In this document: piece after piece, positions 45,130 to 59,202 of the stretch
How positions within the stretch are numbered: position 1 is the first letter of the stretch
How the letters are laid out: every line of letters starts with the position of its first letter
From: Hyaloperonospora brassicae
Taxonomy: Eukaryota > Oomycota > Peronosporomycetes > Peronosporales > Peronosporaceae
DNA: 64,000 nt
Direction of reading: 5' to 3'
Assembly: GCA_947650285.1 (NCBI GenBank)
Contig: CANTFL010000810.1
Location: 62,001 to 126,000 of the forward strand
Notes under the pieces: model-generated
The model's input: the letters and a program-made list of their open reading frames with translations, nothing else
What the model was told of the DNA's origin: nothing
Databases searched by the model: none
Position numbers and translations under genes: made by a program

Positions 45130-45740
45130 ATCTCGTTGCATTCCTAAAGAGAGCAGAAGCTCGACAGGTCGATGTAACTGGAGCAATGTCGGAGCAGGGG
45201 AATGCAACAGAGAATCGTATCACCGCGAATTTCGAGATCGAGATTCGCGGAAATATGATGCGTCACGCGCGTGTCCACGTGACGTACGCAGACTTTGCAG
45301 CACCGTGTGTGTAGTAGTTCCCATTGTCAGTATTCAGACTCTTGTCATTTCGAGTGTTTGTGGCGAGACCCGGAGGCATTAGCCGCATCGAGGCACTCAT
45401 TTCTGCCATAAAATAAGGATCGCTGAGAGCGAAATGCAGAATACCCGAACAGACTTTGCTTGCGTTGTTAGCGGTCATCCGCACGTCGAACGCAGTAGCG
45501 GGCAGTCGGCAGGTGAGGCACTGTCCATACGCAGTCACGAGCGTGAAAAGCGGTGAGATCAAATGTGTCGTTATGAAAACGTCGCGCTAATGACGTACAG
45601 CGCTAAATGAATCGCAATAACTCGTCATGATCATCTCTGAAAAGTGCGCGCCTCAAGTTCGGTCAAGATCGGACGTTACGTTCGATTGAATGAGCCGACT
45701 GGATAGGTAGGACATTCACGGGCATTTGAGCATGTTCAGA
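45130..45740 (-). repeat. Unassigned repeat family, copy 1
   Basis: On the minus strand this segment is similar over about 550-600 bases to 56380-56950 on the plus strand. Anchors are TCAATCGAACGT(A/G)ACGTC followed by CGATCTTG, the block TTGATCTCAC(C/T)GCTTTTC, CGTGTACG(T)CAC..GGACACGC, and TCCTGTTACATC-like ends. Translated in either direction the copies are clearly related (for example CSGIL; in the opposite frame RIPE, VKS.EI). Stops interrupt copy 1. I cannot name the family; a retrotransposon internal region or a decayed gene family member are both possible. Confidence 0.6.
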
Positions 45741-48700
45741 TAAGTCGATACTGCAACGGGGTGACCTGTGTGGGTGTTATTGCTTACAATGATATCAAAG
45801 TGACAATTGCTTGAAACGGTAATAGTGGGGGTAAAGCTCTAGTGGTCGCTCGCTCGCTTGGCGTGCGAGTGGCACATGGATCGGCACCCTGCGTGTCACG
45901 TATGTATGTTACAGTGATAAAATCATTCAGCAGTAGTAGCACATTCTCAAGTGTGTACTTCGCAATTCATCTGCGTCACGGGCTGACATTGAGTAACACT
46001 TTTAACAGCCTACCTCAGCACTGCCATGCGGCCATCAAGACAGGTTCCAAGATGATAGCACCTTGGTAGAGAGCGAAGGGAAGCAGATATGGCACATTAT
46101 CACTACAATATGACTTACCCGACTGTAGATGAGCAGGAGTGCGTTGATCTTTCAAGAAACGGCTCGCCATGTCCATTACCGCACCAGGATTATTTGAAAG
46201 GCGTGTATCCGGCAGCTCCGGGCGGTCGCAATCCGAGAACATCGCACTGCAGATCAATCAATTCATGGAGCAAGTCGCCATGCCTGCATCAAGTTGCTCG
46301 TTCAGCAACCTAGAGGGTCCCCTGTTTTTAAGGGGACCAGTCACGATCAGCCACCGGGCACAGCGGCGCTCATATCCTGGCTCAGAACGTATCAGCGTTC
46401 TTGCACATAGTAATACTGTGTAAATGGAATATCTGATCTCTCTACTTGAAACGGTAATGTATCGTGACTTCTGCTCGTTGGTTGGTATACGCTGATGTAT
46501 CAAATAACAAAGCGTCGAATTAATGATAGACGCGCGCAATAGGTAGATTGCGAACAGATAACGTTTGTGTTCGTATGGATACATAGTTAAGGAAGGCTAA
46601 CTGGGATCATGTTAAAGAAGCTCCTCTTCATCTAGTTCCCTTTTTATAATGTGCACCATCTATAACCTGTAACATTTTCCGATCTCCGTCACTCAGCTAC
46701 TCTTCATTTCATACTTCTTAAAATACAAAACTAAGACCAGAGAAAGCTGAAGCACGCTGCTAGCTCCATTTCTATAGTCTCGGGTTTTAATTTGACAAAA
46801 CTTCCGCGAAGTTATAGGACCCTAAGTTTGGAAATTCTTATTGAATTTGGCTCGCGGCGAGCCACATTTGGCCGCCCTAAATTTCACACGTAAGCTAACT
46901 TTCTTGATTTACATACTTTTTATCGTAAATTTTTATTAATTAGTAGACGAACTAGCGTAAAAACCCGGTGTTTGCAGTCTTTAAAGTGCGAAAATGTCTG
47001 CGTCTCCCTCATGGGCATTGTTTTGCCTGTCTATGTCTTCTATTTTACTAAAAATAACCGCTTATTATATTAAATAAATTCATCAATACCCATCGCATTT
47101 TGCCAGAACTATTGCAAAGCACAATAATTGGCAGCAGCTATAACTTTGGCATCCCTTAGAAATGAATTTGAGGCCGTAAGGTGCGGCGAATTCGGCGTCA
47201 TTCCTAGTCAGGATCTTGCGATATATGTTATGTACCGAAAGCACTTTCGAGGATGGCGGCGGATAATAGTGAAGAGAAACGGCTGCATGGGATTTTACAA
47301 GACCATCTGCTCGATGCCTTTGGACGTGCAGACACGATTTTAGAAAAGCATGGCATTTTTACTTCCCAAACATTCCGATGTGAAGGTCAGATTGCAATGG
47401 AGCTGAGACTAAAATGATGTGATACCCGGCCGCAGTAATAGTCTCTTCTAAAAGCTTTTTTGGCTCTTGATAATTTTAAAAGATTTCACGTTGGTTAACA
47501 CTGTGGGTGCAGCAACTGCCCTCATAAGCTGCAAGTGATGTAGCCATTTGTTGAAGCGCGGCCTCGTTGTGATTGTTAACTGACTAGAACATTAATTGGT
47601 GTTGAAAACGTGCAAAAGGCATGCTTATTGTGAGCAGGCCGTTTGGGCAATATGCTGCCTCCCCGCTCGTACAACACACGGCTAACAGACGTTGCAGCTG
47701 AGCTCAATGACACTTCACGCGACATCGCCCTTGCTTCGATAGGCTGTCCTCATTTCTCGTGATTGTTTATCGTGCGTTTCCTTGGCTGACTTGGTAAGAC
47801 GAGCTACTAGTCGTGTAACGTTCGTGCTGCCGACTTGCGTACCACATACCGCTCAAGAGTTGCATGGCAGTATTTCTGGCTGAAAGCGTGTGTAAATGAC
47901 ATTGGTAAATGCCATGCCAGACTATGACTAAGCATTGACGCCGCTGCTTTTGACGACCTTGAAGCTGCTAGAAACTTCTGCGATGCACTCCATAGTTTAT
48001 AACGAGGTCACGGACGGATACACACTTACAAACTTACGTGCTGCCTGCCACTTGCTTGAAAAGGCTGTGGGATAGAAGCATTTTTTATCTGGTGTCAAAC
48101 TACTCGGGCGATAGAGTTGTGTAGGTAACTGGGCACTATGTCTGATAGCTCTACAGTTGCAGGAGTGCTACTTGATGCATAGGGTGTATGTGATCGTGCG
48201 TGCGTTGACATTAGCACCAATCATAATGGCATCAGTCTATCATTTGTACGGATGTCGATGATCGTGCATCTCGTGGGTGTGTCATTATTGCTGCAACTTC
48301 AGGTCGGCAGCAAGACACGTACGGTCGAAGTACACTTAACGTGATCTGTTAGTAGCGGCATCCACCAACAAGACCATATACACGATTTAGTTGTCTGTCA
48401 GTAAGCCAGTCGAGACGGTGCGACGTAGACATGACATCTCCCTTCTGGAACGGAAACCAAACAACAGCGACACTATACCTGAGTACACAGCACCACAATC
48501 TACCATAGCAGCCGATGGCTTGCGTCGTCTCACTCGATTCTTTGGACAGCCACGCACGGTGAAGAAAGATAAGGCATAGACCTGACTCTGCACATCAAGA
48601 TACTAACATCCGAGATCCGTGTAGCTTGTCGAAAGCGTTCATGCCACCTTCCTACGGAGTGGCTGTTGCAAATGATTACCACATCACTTGCAGCAGTGAA

Positions 48701-49945
48701 TAAAAGATACCATACCATTTTTGATGGCGAGACGTTTTGGACAGTGTATAACTGTCTTCCGAATCAAGTCGGCTGTATGATTTTTGAGCGGGTCAGTATG
48801 TATTCAAATGGACTACGGGCAACGGGCGCAACAAACGTCGACAAAACCCTGGTCGAAGTGTTGGCGATGCTTCAATACTAACAAGCATGAAGCGTGCTTC
48901 GCTTAGGATGTATGTTATGTAGCGAAGCTGCCACAGCCCCATGCAAGAGAAAAGATTGGCCTTTTAGTTCGTAGAACTTATATGACGACTCAGCGAGTCA
49001 TCTAGCTCACAGAGCCTCTAGTCGGGTATTTAGGCGACAGTAAGATACAGTATATCGACTGCACGAGGTACTCAAGAATACATGCCTCAGTAAGGCCTTC
49101 GAAATCATTCAACCGAAGATGCCTAAACAAGGCACGCGGCTTCTAAAGATCAGAATGCGAAATGATGTTTATGAAATTTTACGCGATGATATGAGCCCTG
49201 TTTAAGTGCTTAAATGCGAGATTTTTCATTAGCGGAGAGCAAAACCTCAAGCGCACCTCTTCGGTAGCTGGAATACGCCAGCCCTCGCTAACGTAATTAG
49301 TAGTGCGTGGATTATAAAAGTATGACACCACAGGGTACACGTACCCATAATGTGGTTGTGTCATTACCACAGTATACCACCTATACACCGTCCCCACCCG
49401 CTGTTTAACGCAACGGATCGACATTCGGTCTCATTCTATATTTTAAGGCTCAAGCTGTGGAAGAACGGATATACTTACGGCTGCTTTCACATTCTCGAGC
49501 TCGTATGTAACCATCAGGCGACGAGCTGCAGACTCTACAAAGCATCACCAAAGTATGCATGGTAGACTATGAGAGCGATACCATCGTGCAGGATAATAAG
49601 GAATCTCCGAACACCTCCGTGCAGGGCGTGGACAAGAAAGGACCAAAAACTCGTTCCCGGAAATAGGTGCCGCGAATGCGCTCACAGCTATGAGGAACAC
49701 TCAAGGCTATGAGTCGGACGTCATTACGAACAGGCTAGGTGAGAATAGCTAGACTAGAGGGCTTTCTTGCATTCCAGGACTATAGCATCTTCGTAGGATC
49801 GACAAGGACACATCTATAAGCCTCCTACATTGATGACAGTCTTCGACAAGCCTCATGCCAGTCATTGGCAGGAGTAGATACTACTAAATTTGAGGCAACG
49901 ATGCCGAGCGAGACAGCTCCACGATAAGCGTGAAGTGAGCCGTAT
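45741..49945. other. AT-rich stretch without recognisable gene
   Basis: Short frames only. The pair at 46015-46257 (-) and 46089-46423 (+) overlap each other and match nothing I know. The 48.4-48.9 kb frames on the plus strand are open for about 60-70 codons but unassigned. I see no RNA gene. Confidence 0.5.
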
Positions 49946-50290
49946 TTGACACCACAAATTGTGCAGATGGATCCGTACACATACGTATTCAAGTTAAAGG
50001 ATCAGAAACGTGGTGCATCAGCATTCTCCGTGAGGGCCGTTCACATCATCCTGTACCCGAGGGAAACCGACATCAACGCTGAGCTATACTTAACCCACTG
50101 GGTGCAAAAAACCTCAACGTCGATAGCACAACATGCAATGTGATAGAGCTAGTGGCAAATTTGCCATGTTCGTTTGGAACGAAAACGACGCTACAGGCAT
50201 TCGAAATGTAGGTCAAATGCCGGTTGCGTTCGGTGAACCGATCTTTCCATGTAGATCGACCAATTGCTTCGTCTGTAACAACCAGGGGCC
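49946..50290 (+). pseudogene. Ty3/gypsy chromodomain relic (integrase C-terminus)
   Basis: The plus-strand frame reads YVFKLKDQKRGASAFSVRA, then DINAELYLTHWV, and after a +1 shift near 50135 GKFAMFVWNEND. This order is that of the GPY/F-like module (PY.YV..L.D...G....VH..R), the spacer ending in DI..ELL.H and the start of a chromodomain in gypsy chromoviruses. The upstream integrase is too decayed to recognise. Its orientation is opposite to the neighbouring relic at 50,560-51,940, so it is a separate insertion. Confidence 0.55.
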
Positions 50291-50559
50291 TAGTCATGAT
50301 ATGAAAATGATCCCTCTCGCACCTACAAGTAGTAATATGAAGGATATCTCGAGCCGCAAATAGGCACGCGGCGTTCAAAACGTCAACGAAGTAGAGTAAT
50401 CATGTCGCTACGGTACCGTAAAATTACCACTATATATCAGACTCATTAAAAACCACGCCGATTGATCGTGTGATGGTACTAGATATTGCAACAAATATCG
50501 TGGTGGGCGTTTCTAGACATGGGCGTGACGGTTTGCTTGAGTGTCGAGCAGAACATCCG

Positions 50560-51940
50560 GATGCTAACAAGCCGGAGGCACCCCATGTCGATCTTCATGG
50601 AGCAGTTGACGATTTGACGCATGATGTGCAACGTCTATACGATCTTGTAGAGCACTTGTAATCGATTGAAAACTACGTATGAGACCTGGATCAAGGTCAA
50701 CCTCGTTTGGAGGGACAGCTTGGCATCCTGATGCGGATGAAGCAGTTTGAGGCACATTCACTTTCATCGGCGCAAGCACCTCAAGGTTCACACGGAAAAG
50801 ATCCAGTATGGCTTGAGTAAGCCTATGCAATACACGAGAATTGTGCGCAATTGGCGCGGAAAGCTAAACGTTGCAAAATGTTCCGATGAGCCACGTACGT
50901 GAACGAACCAATGAAGCGCGGACGCAGCTTTATCGTTAAGACAGCGGACACTACACGTGTAGGCATGTTTTATAGACTTTAGCAACACTTGGTCTCTGAC
51001 CGCATTACTAGTCAATACAGCATTTTCCTTTTGCGTCGGCTTGTTCTTGTTTTCTATCTTATATTCCATCCATTGCGTCACACAAATGTCGTAGGGCATT
51101 TGATTCGCGTACCGAGAAACTCGCCAATCTACATTTGAACAGTGATAGGCTGACAGCAACAAGCTGATCGACGATCTGCCCCCACCAATTCTTAAACCAC
51201 GTAGTGGTAGCGTTAACGGAACGCGAGAGTGTGTGAGGTCGTTCACATAGAACGGATCAATGATGGTAAAAACACGAACAGCGTTGTTCAACGCAAAGTC
51301 AACGATAGCAATCATAGAGCTATAAGGCTTCATTGTTCAGCGCAAGAATGCATGTAAAATTACAAATAACGCGATTCACTCGCTCGGTTCCACAATCGGT
51401 CTTAGGATGATCCGCTGTGAACTTTTTCAACTGGGTACCTAAAATGGGGAAAATGGACTCCAGTACTTTGTAATGAAGCGGGGATCTCGATCAAAGACAA
51501 TTGCACAAGCAAATAGTGGTGAAGATCGGTGAACAGTGTAGCTGTACTTTCGCCATCCTTGGAATCCGGCACAGCCGCTAAGTGGTCCACCTTTCTCAAA
51601 TGGTCAAGAAATACCACAATACCCCATGTTGCCATCCGTATCTTTCGGTAGGCCATTCACGAACTTATACTAATCGACTCCTAACATTACGTGGGTGCAG
51701 GTGGACTATCTAGCGTCTCATCTGCATGATCTTAGGTCTTGGCCATCTACACTTTTCACACATACGCACATATTTTATAATTTTCGAATAGGGTTGTTCG
51801 CCACTAATAGTGTCTCTCAAAGCCATAAGTCTATTCTCGACCGAGATGACCGCTCAACGCTGTATCATTTGCATCATCGAGGATTCGCAATGGTGCAACT
51901 CTGTATCATTTGCATCATCGAGGATTCGCAATGGATGCGA
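50560..51940 (-). mobile_element. Ty3/gypsy integrase relic
   Basis: Read on the minus strand in several frames. From 51,935 down: H2C2 zinc-finger region (TALSGHLGRE, then KYVRMCEKC), the core (NGLPKDTDG shifting into GIVVFLDHLRKVDHLAAVP), IVFDRDPRF in yet another frame (about 51,500), then FALNNAV and DPFYVNDLTHSRVPLTLP, and the C-terminal module DQVLLKSIKH and IGLLKPY. A tail with LAPMKVNVPQTASSASG follows. Order and spacing are those of an oomycete gypsy integrase. Several stops and at least three frameshifts make it dead. No LTRs or matching reverse transcriptase were found around it. Confidence 0.8.
51860..51934 (-). repeat. 34-bp tandem duplication inside the integrase relic
   Basis: The unit 51860-51893 (beginning CTGTATCATTTGCATCATCG) is repeated exactly at 51901-51934, period 41. 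It duplicates the part of the gypsy relic that encodes LRILDDANDT, before the zinc finger. Exact identity shows it arose after the element had largely decayed. Confidence 0.93.
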
Positions 51941-54900
51941 GTAACATCATCAAGATCCACGCAGTAGCACAACAAGCCTCAATCGATGTAGCCTCGCACG
52001 AAAACGTGCTGACACATGTTTGAATCTATAACGTTTTGCTATGAAGAGCACGTGACAAAACCGCAGGATGATTATCGCAGGCACGATGTAATGGACGACG
52101 AGAGATTCGTTACACGAGTAAGCCCATTATCAGGTCAGTGAGACAAGTCGTCATCCAAAGTATTTTGCTTACGTGGCTTGTACTTTACCTCAAGTATACC
52201 CGGCAAAGCGGTAACACAAAACGGCATTATCTGAATGATTTAATCCGACTGAGTCGCAGTGCACAGTAATGCATGGCCGGCATAAACAATAAATTTTATA
52301 CAGTCAAGTAGATGAACCCTAAATTTTACTAGGGAATACTTTATTGCAAGTATGGATTGCCGTGATCTAGATCGTTCATCTCTGACGCTTTCAGCTATCG
52401 AGCTTCATAAGAGTTAACTCAATCATGACCCTCGTTGTCAACTTGTAGTAGAGCACATCCAATGACAAATTCAGAAGCGATATAAAGGCAACTGAAGGAC
52501 CTCGTAGGATCTGGCAAAGCCAAGACCGGCCCAGCATGAGTTTTTACCTAACATACTAAAAAGCATCTTTTTTTGTAATATTCCAGCGCCAATTCACGTC
52601 TACTTGTGAAGATTCTACAGCTATCGATCCATATTGTCGTAATTCTCACTATACATCTAAATAGGGTTGGCAAGGCCTAGCCCCTTCCGCACATCTTTAT
52701 GATTTTTCGGAACGACCTGCTAGCAGTTGCCTTATCCTTATCGGGATCCGCTCTTTGGCCTCGCTTACTTATAATTGATCCAGAAAGGGAATTTATTCAG
52801 CATTAAAGTTGCATATAAATGCAATAGAGGACAGGGTATTTGAGCACAACTCATTTACAGACCGTACATAAATAATATGATTGTTCACGTCGGACGTATT
52901 GGTCGCCGCACGACTACGAGCAAAATATGCATTACATTATGTTTGTGGGTAGTCTCAATAAGGTCTGAAATTGTCTTGTCACGAGATAATCATATGTCAC
53001 CAAAGATCTTGATCACCCTTGAGTCATGGCATCACAAGCCACCCCCAAAGTATGCCACTCGGAGAGATGACCGCTGTTAGCGTAATACTACTGGCTCGCA
53101 ATGGTGATTGGTAAAAGTGGTCGATCAAGTCAAGTGCACTGAACATGGACATACTACTATTGCGTTTTAAAGCACATCCTTTCCAGGAGTTGGTGTCCGG
53201 TCCAGGACAGTGGTTGTATTGAGCCTACCAAAGAATGACAAGTGCGCTACTTACCATTTGGATTTCGAAGACAGAATGTAGGCGTAAAAGGAGGATACTT
53301 GCTCTCACACCCCAATCAAGAGACGCGCTTTGTGCGAAACGACTCATCAATGACACCACTGTGTTTCTTTGGCTAAGGGCACTGCCGTGTTATGCAGTGC
53401 TCGGTTCCCATTACATTGTTTTAAAAACGGAATTTGATCGACTTGTAAAGTCTTAATTTAGTGAATTTTTCATTTAAAATATTATTAAATTCCAAAGATA
53501 TTAAATGATAAAAAAAGCCGAGTAATTGCGTAACAGACACCTCTATTGAGAGGTAAAACATACGATAGTTATGACACACCACGTCTTGAGATTATATGAT
53601 TAGAGGGTAACACGGATTCAAAGGATCTTTCAGGATAGCAGATCCACGACTTGCACTGAGTGCTAACTTTGTATCCCTAAGTCTGACTCGTGCATAAGTG
53701 AAGATGTATTTATCCGATATCTGTCGAATGACCACGCGGTTAACTAGGTCGCCTGAATCAGAGCCATAATAACGCCTTATTAACATCTTTTTAGACCTGA
53801 TATACTTTCAAAGATGATACAGGATCAGACTATACTGCCATTAACACGGACTGTCACTCCATTCAAAAGTGTAAATATTAGATTGCTATTATCACTATGT
53901 GATGGAGCAGACATCTTTTGTCGTTCAAGATACACTTGGCGAAGTTGCCGTCTGTTAATGAGCTGTTCCATTTCATAGCGGTCGGTACTACGGAATTCCC
54001 AAGTTTTATATCTTGGCTTGCTCTATACGAGATCCAATGGCTTTATCGACATTCGATGAATCGCTACCGCACACAGTATCATATTGTGTATTTATACGTG
54101 TCACTCTACCCAAATCATTTGAGATCTGATCAGGATGTCTTGGCCTTAAGTCATCAATGATTTTTGATTCAACGATTCATCATCGCAATGAGCATCCACA
54201 ATAGAGTACTGTGCCGTATCTCTATCAGTCGGTGGGCTTGGCTCAATATTTGTGTTTTGACATCTTTATAGTCAATGAATTTGACAATCTGGTCCTCAGT
54301 ACACTGGCCAAATCGGACACTTACCTCGCGCCAAGAGTGCCTTCATTTTCAAGCGAAAGGTGGGTTCATAATCTCCATATATTATCCAGGAACACTGCGC
54401 CGTGCGCATAAGGTCTTAGAGCTTTAATCAATCCATTACTCGTGGCATTTCAGCCACTATATATCTAAATGCGATCATATATCCTGTCTAAGTCAAAAAT
54501 TAACTGTCGCTACACGCTATTAAAGTTCAAAAATTCACTCCTAGCTTATCGGCGACCTTCTTCACGGTGGTAGATATTTCTGTCTCGAACGGTGATAGTC
54601 TCACTAATACTTTAATTCCGGCGACCCAGCGTATATCTGACCCCCCTAAGAGAACAACGACGAGCATAGTTACCTGATGCTCCGGAACTAATAATGATAT
54701 TTCAATATTTAGCAAAACCACTAGAATTCGTTTCACAATAAGCAATAATGGCTTGCACACGCATTGTGAGTTATGTAGCACAGTGCTTTGGGGGATGATC
54801 CCTGCTCACCCTTACATCCCTGAGGTAGATTCGAATTTATTCTTCGTCAATACAAATAGAGCGCCCCGCGACTAAAAGACTCGACGTTTCCCCCGGCCAA

Positions 54901-56379
54901 ACAAGAATTCTGGGTGTGGCGTAGGTTCGGCCCATAGAATCCTATCGCAGTTCGCACGATGTAGACCCTTGACGCACTCTATTAATGCTTCCACACGTAT
55001 GGTATCTTCAACGTACACACTGATGATTAGTAACTTGAATATCCATTTCACCTTCAGCATTGCTAATATCGGTAGGTCCAGGATTATAATATGGAGATTT
55101 AGAGTTTTCTCCAATAACGCTCTACTTATACCCAAGTATCGCTGACCAAAAGTTGACATTAGCTTTCTAGTCTATGTACATCACATCTTCTAAAGTATGG
55201 AGGTTGAACAAGAAAGCGTACGGTTCTGAATGCGCCAATGCGAAGACCTTTAATTGAGACGGTCACACGAACTACCCCAGGAAGAGGGTCAATCTGCATT
55301 GCAGATATGAGTTTTCAACACTTGCATATAGTCCTATACGTCATTCTCACCCTGAAGGGTAGACAAGAAACGTGAATGCACGCGATACAACTGATTAGGC
55401 GGCGCCAATTGGCGTGTAGGCTATAATTTCATCGACTCACAAGTAATAAATGCAGCATCTCTATACATGCCACATGTTGGTGTCTACTTTCTTACTCTAC
55501 CATAAGCTTAGGAGCGACCGAAGATGCCCGATGGTGCTCCAAATACATCACACCAGACTTCATGGCCATCTCTGCCTCTCGTATCGAAAGGTCAAGATTA
55601 CCATCCTCCTTTCCGGGTAAAAGCGTAGTGCTTATTCAGAGCGGACGAAGCTTCGCCTCTTCCTTTGATACACACAACAAGCATATCGACATATCCGACG
55701 ACATTTGGTCTTGGAACTGTCCTAAAAGGACGATCCATATTGTTTAAAGCCATCCAGACGTGTGTTTAACACGTCTGAGATGAGCTTTGAGACATAAGAT
55801 GGCCCACATACTCTGGTTCAACTATTTGGTCAGCTTCGTAAGCGCTACATTGTGGACCAAACAGAGGTAGTTAAATGTGATTGTTCTATTCTCGCATTGA
55901 ATCAGCATTCGCAGACTCAGACTACGAATATACTACAAGTGCTACTAAGTATAGCGGAGATAAACCAGCTTTTTTGCTAGAAGTTGGATTTTTGCTCGAC
56001 GAGCTACTTCGTTATTTACAAGAACACCACTCGATGAGTCGGCTTAGATTTCTGAGCTTCTAGGATTTGTTCGAGGATATTCTTCCAGAATATGATAAGA
56101 AGGAAGTGATAAAGAATGATATGTCTGAATAACAGCTTCAACGCTTGCAAGTAAAGACGCATTAACAAGACACGTATCTCTTACAGATCACATGCGAACT
56201 CATGTGAATTGACCTTATACGACGGCTATCAATTTAAAACTACTATAATGTTATGGATATACCCTCTACTACAATAAAACCTGACAAGTACTATTAATGG
56301 CTACAATGATACTGATTTTAAAGTGTGGTGCACAACACGGCAAATCTATTTATGCCATGTACGTCCCACCATTACATAT
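51941..56379. other. AT-rich stretch without recognisable gene
   Basis: No reverse transcriptase or RNase H for the neighbouring gypsy relic could be recognised. Minus-strand frames at 54527-54781 and 54872-55159 are open for 84 and 95 codons and rather hydrophobic, but unassigned. I see no RNA gene or clear repeat. Confidence 0.5.
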
Positions 56380-56950
56380 CTGAATGTACGTAACAGCTCA
56401 TTAATGCACGAGGTGGTCGGCTGTTTCAATCGAACGTGACGTCCGATCTTGGTCAAACTCGCAGAACCTGATTTGCTGAGATGGGCACAGCTACTAATTG
56501 CAATCCTGGTAAGCGCTCCGCGTCATGAGCGCGACGATATAACGATGCATTGATCTCACTGCTTTTCACGCTTCTGCCTGCCTGTGTACAGGATACCTCG
56601 ACTGTCAACTGTCCTCCGCTACGTTTGGTATTCGACATGCGGATGGCGGCTGGATTCGCAAGCGACGTGTGTTCGGGTATTCTACTTCCCATACTCCGCG
56701 ATCCCTCTTTGATGTCAGAAGGGAGTTCCTCGATGCTGCTTATGCTCCCGTATCTCACCAAGCACACGCGAGATGGCAAAGTCGAGAAGTTGACCGTCGA
56801 GGAGCTAGTGTACGCGCAGTGCTGCTAAGTCTACGTACGTCACACGGACACGCACATGCAGTGACCCAAACTTTGCGGTCGAAATGCTTTCCTGTTACAT
56901 CAATCAGCTCCGACAGATCATCAGCAGCTCGATCCGTCGAGCCTCTGACG
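56380..56950 (+). repeat. Unassigned repeat family, copy 2
   Basis: This is the inverted partner of 45130-45740. It is better preserved: frames are open on both strands (56550-56828 + and 56453-56779 -). The minus frame carries RIPEHTSLANPAAIR and SVKSSEINASLYRRAHD, with matching residues in copy 1, so this may be the true coding direction. It is GC-richer than its surroundings. The family is unknown to me. Confidence 0.6.
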
Positions 56951-59202
56951 TATTAAACGTGCGTGTTTAATGGGACCCTTTTTTACCAAATGTTCTATAG
57001 GCTTTTAGGTCGAAATTTCACAAGGGGATATTACTCCGAATCTCACAAACACGGTACGTGCAGAGTAAGAGATATATCGAGCGCGTAGCTGGGTAAAGAC
57101 ATAAATACATTGAACTGCAAGGCATTGAGGTTTTCTTTCTTGAGGAGGCATTTGCAATCGTACTGAATACAGTTAAATTAGGACCGCCAATGTAAAATCT
57201 CGCTACTAACCCATTGCGCGAATCCAGTAGCATTTTGGTAGTTTCTTATGGTTAGTATCATGACCTATATCAACCAATGATGGAACGGTGACCGAACAAT
57301 GCCCTAAACGGTATTATTTACCTTAAATTAAGTCACAAGAAACAATCGTAAAGAATCATCATAGAAGGTACTATTTACAATAACACAGTTTGTGCCAATG
57401 ACACGTAACAGGTTCACATCGTTGCATCAACTCATTTTGATCATCAGCGTTTTTATTGTCTTGTTGAATGCAAGTTGGTAAAAATGGCCAATGTTGAATG
57501 CCTCTGGGAAAGGGAGCACTTTTGGTCACAAATAAACTCATTTCGACTTTCACGCGCATAGTTAGTAAATTCTAAGTGTAACAGTAGATGCTGCAAAGGG
57601 GGATACAAGAATGCTTGCAGCTTCTAAGTAGGTGAAAAAATACTAAGCATTAAATATTCGTTCACCTTATGCCACTGGTCAGCATGCAACGTCAATCATT
57701 GCAAGTGTACGTGGAAATGAACTACGTCTGGATGATTAATCACCAATGTCTCTGCGAATATTTATCCCGTGCCGACCCCGAATAATTTTTATCCTTAGGG
57801 ACAGTAAAATGACGAATCGATTCGAATTCACCTACCTAGCCTGCTAATAAGACGTGGGATGTAAAGACGACGGCGTCAAGGTCGATTCCTGACCGCGAGA
57901 TCGTGAAGAATTGGCATCGCGAGGCGCTCGTGACGTCCTTCGAACCAACCCACCTATCGCTGGAATTTAGCCGATCGGCCTTGTAAAAGCGCAAGGCGAA
58001 TGGGCAACACGAATGCTCCGATTATCGTGATACTTTCGGTGACTTTGCGTCGAGCCACCGAAGCAAATCTTATCGAGTTGACATGTTGTCTGTGAATTCA
58101 ATTCGTGCGACAACACGCACGAGAATTGAACCAGGATATACTGCACCAAGATTACTGAAAATAGGCCATTGATGCCTCTATGACGAAGTTTGAAGATATA
58201 GTATGACATGGTCACTAAGAAGATTGCTGTCCCTTTTCCAAATACGTGGGGTTCTATGGCGTTAATGTCAGTGCGAAAGACTATCGCACGGAGCAGGATT
58301 TTAGCACCAATGCCGTCTTCAGACATTGGTGGTACCACAGCCGCCGTTATTGAAAATTTAAATCGGTGGTGCAGGCTTCAAATTGCTTGATAAACAATGT
58401 CGAGAGTGTTTTTGTAAATCCTGGTATGACAGGTTTAAGAAGGAAGCAACGACTGGTACATGACACGAAATGCGACTGGCAAGACAAGCCGGCTTGCACT
58501 GGATCCTTTTTGTAGAAAATAGCTAGAGTTGTATAGACAGCGCAGGACTTTCCATTCATCGGCCGTACAGGAGGGTAGGGATTACTTCTAAGATATTCGA
58601 AGGGATTTAGACTTTTCTTATCGTTACGAACGGGTTTGTTTTGTTGTATTGTTCATAATAACCAACGATGATCATCTGTTGGTGGAGAGGCTCCCAGATT
58701 TTCCAAAACGGCGGAAATAAACGCCACTAGACGATTTGTATCGTCCGTAGTCCCTTTACGCCGTGATAGTTGATAAATGAGATTGACTATAAAGCGATGC
58801 CTAACGCGCGATCGCACCAAAACGTGTCGCGGAGGTGGAAACCCCTGATCGAGTTCATTCGCTAAACAAGCTCGATGTCCACGAGATGGACCTTGCCTTC
58901 GTTTAATTGAGATAGGATGCTAAGCCAAATTAGGAAATGAGTCGTTTTCTTACCAATTAGATGAGTAAGATCTGCGAATGACAGGCATTATACGTGCGAA
59001 TGGTTGTGCTGATGTTAATTTTGCCGAGTTGAACAACGAGCAAGGTACTTTTTACATTATGACGTTCTGGAAACAGCTTGTAAAAATATCTACTTGTTGC
59101 TTCTGAAGTCTTATTTGCGGCAAAATCAGGCTAAATGTGATCTCACTTTATCGGATGATTTTTTTTGAACACGTAGCATATGTTATCTTTAGAAGAGGTC
59201 AA
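56951..59202. other. AT-rich stretch without recognisable gene
   Basis: Frames of up to 123 codons (57967-58338, minus) match nothing I recognise. The region lies 3' of the gypsy relic at 59.2-61.5 kb, so its decayed 3' LTR may be here, but no LTR ends were found. Confidence 0.45.
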
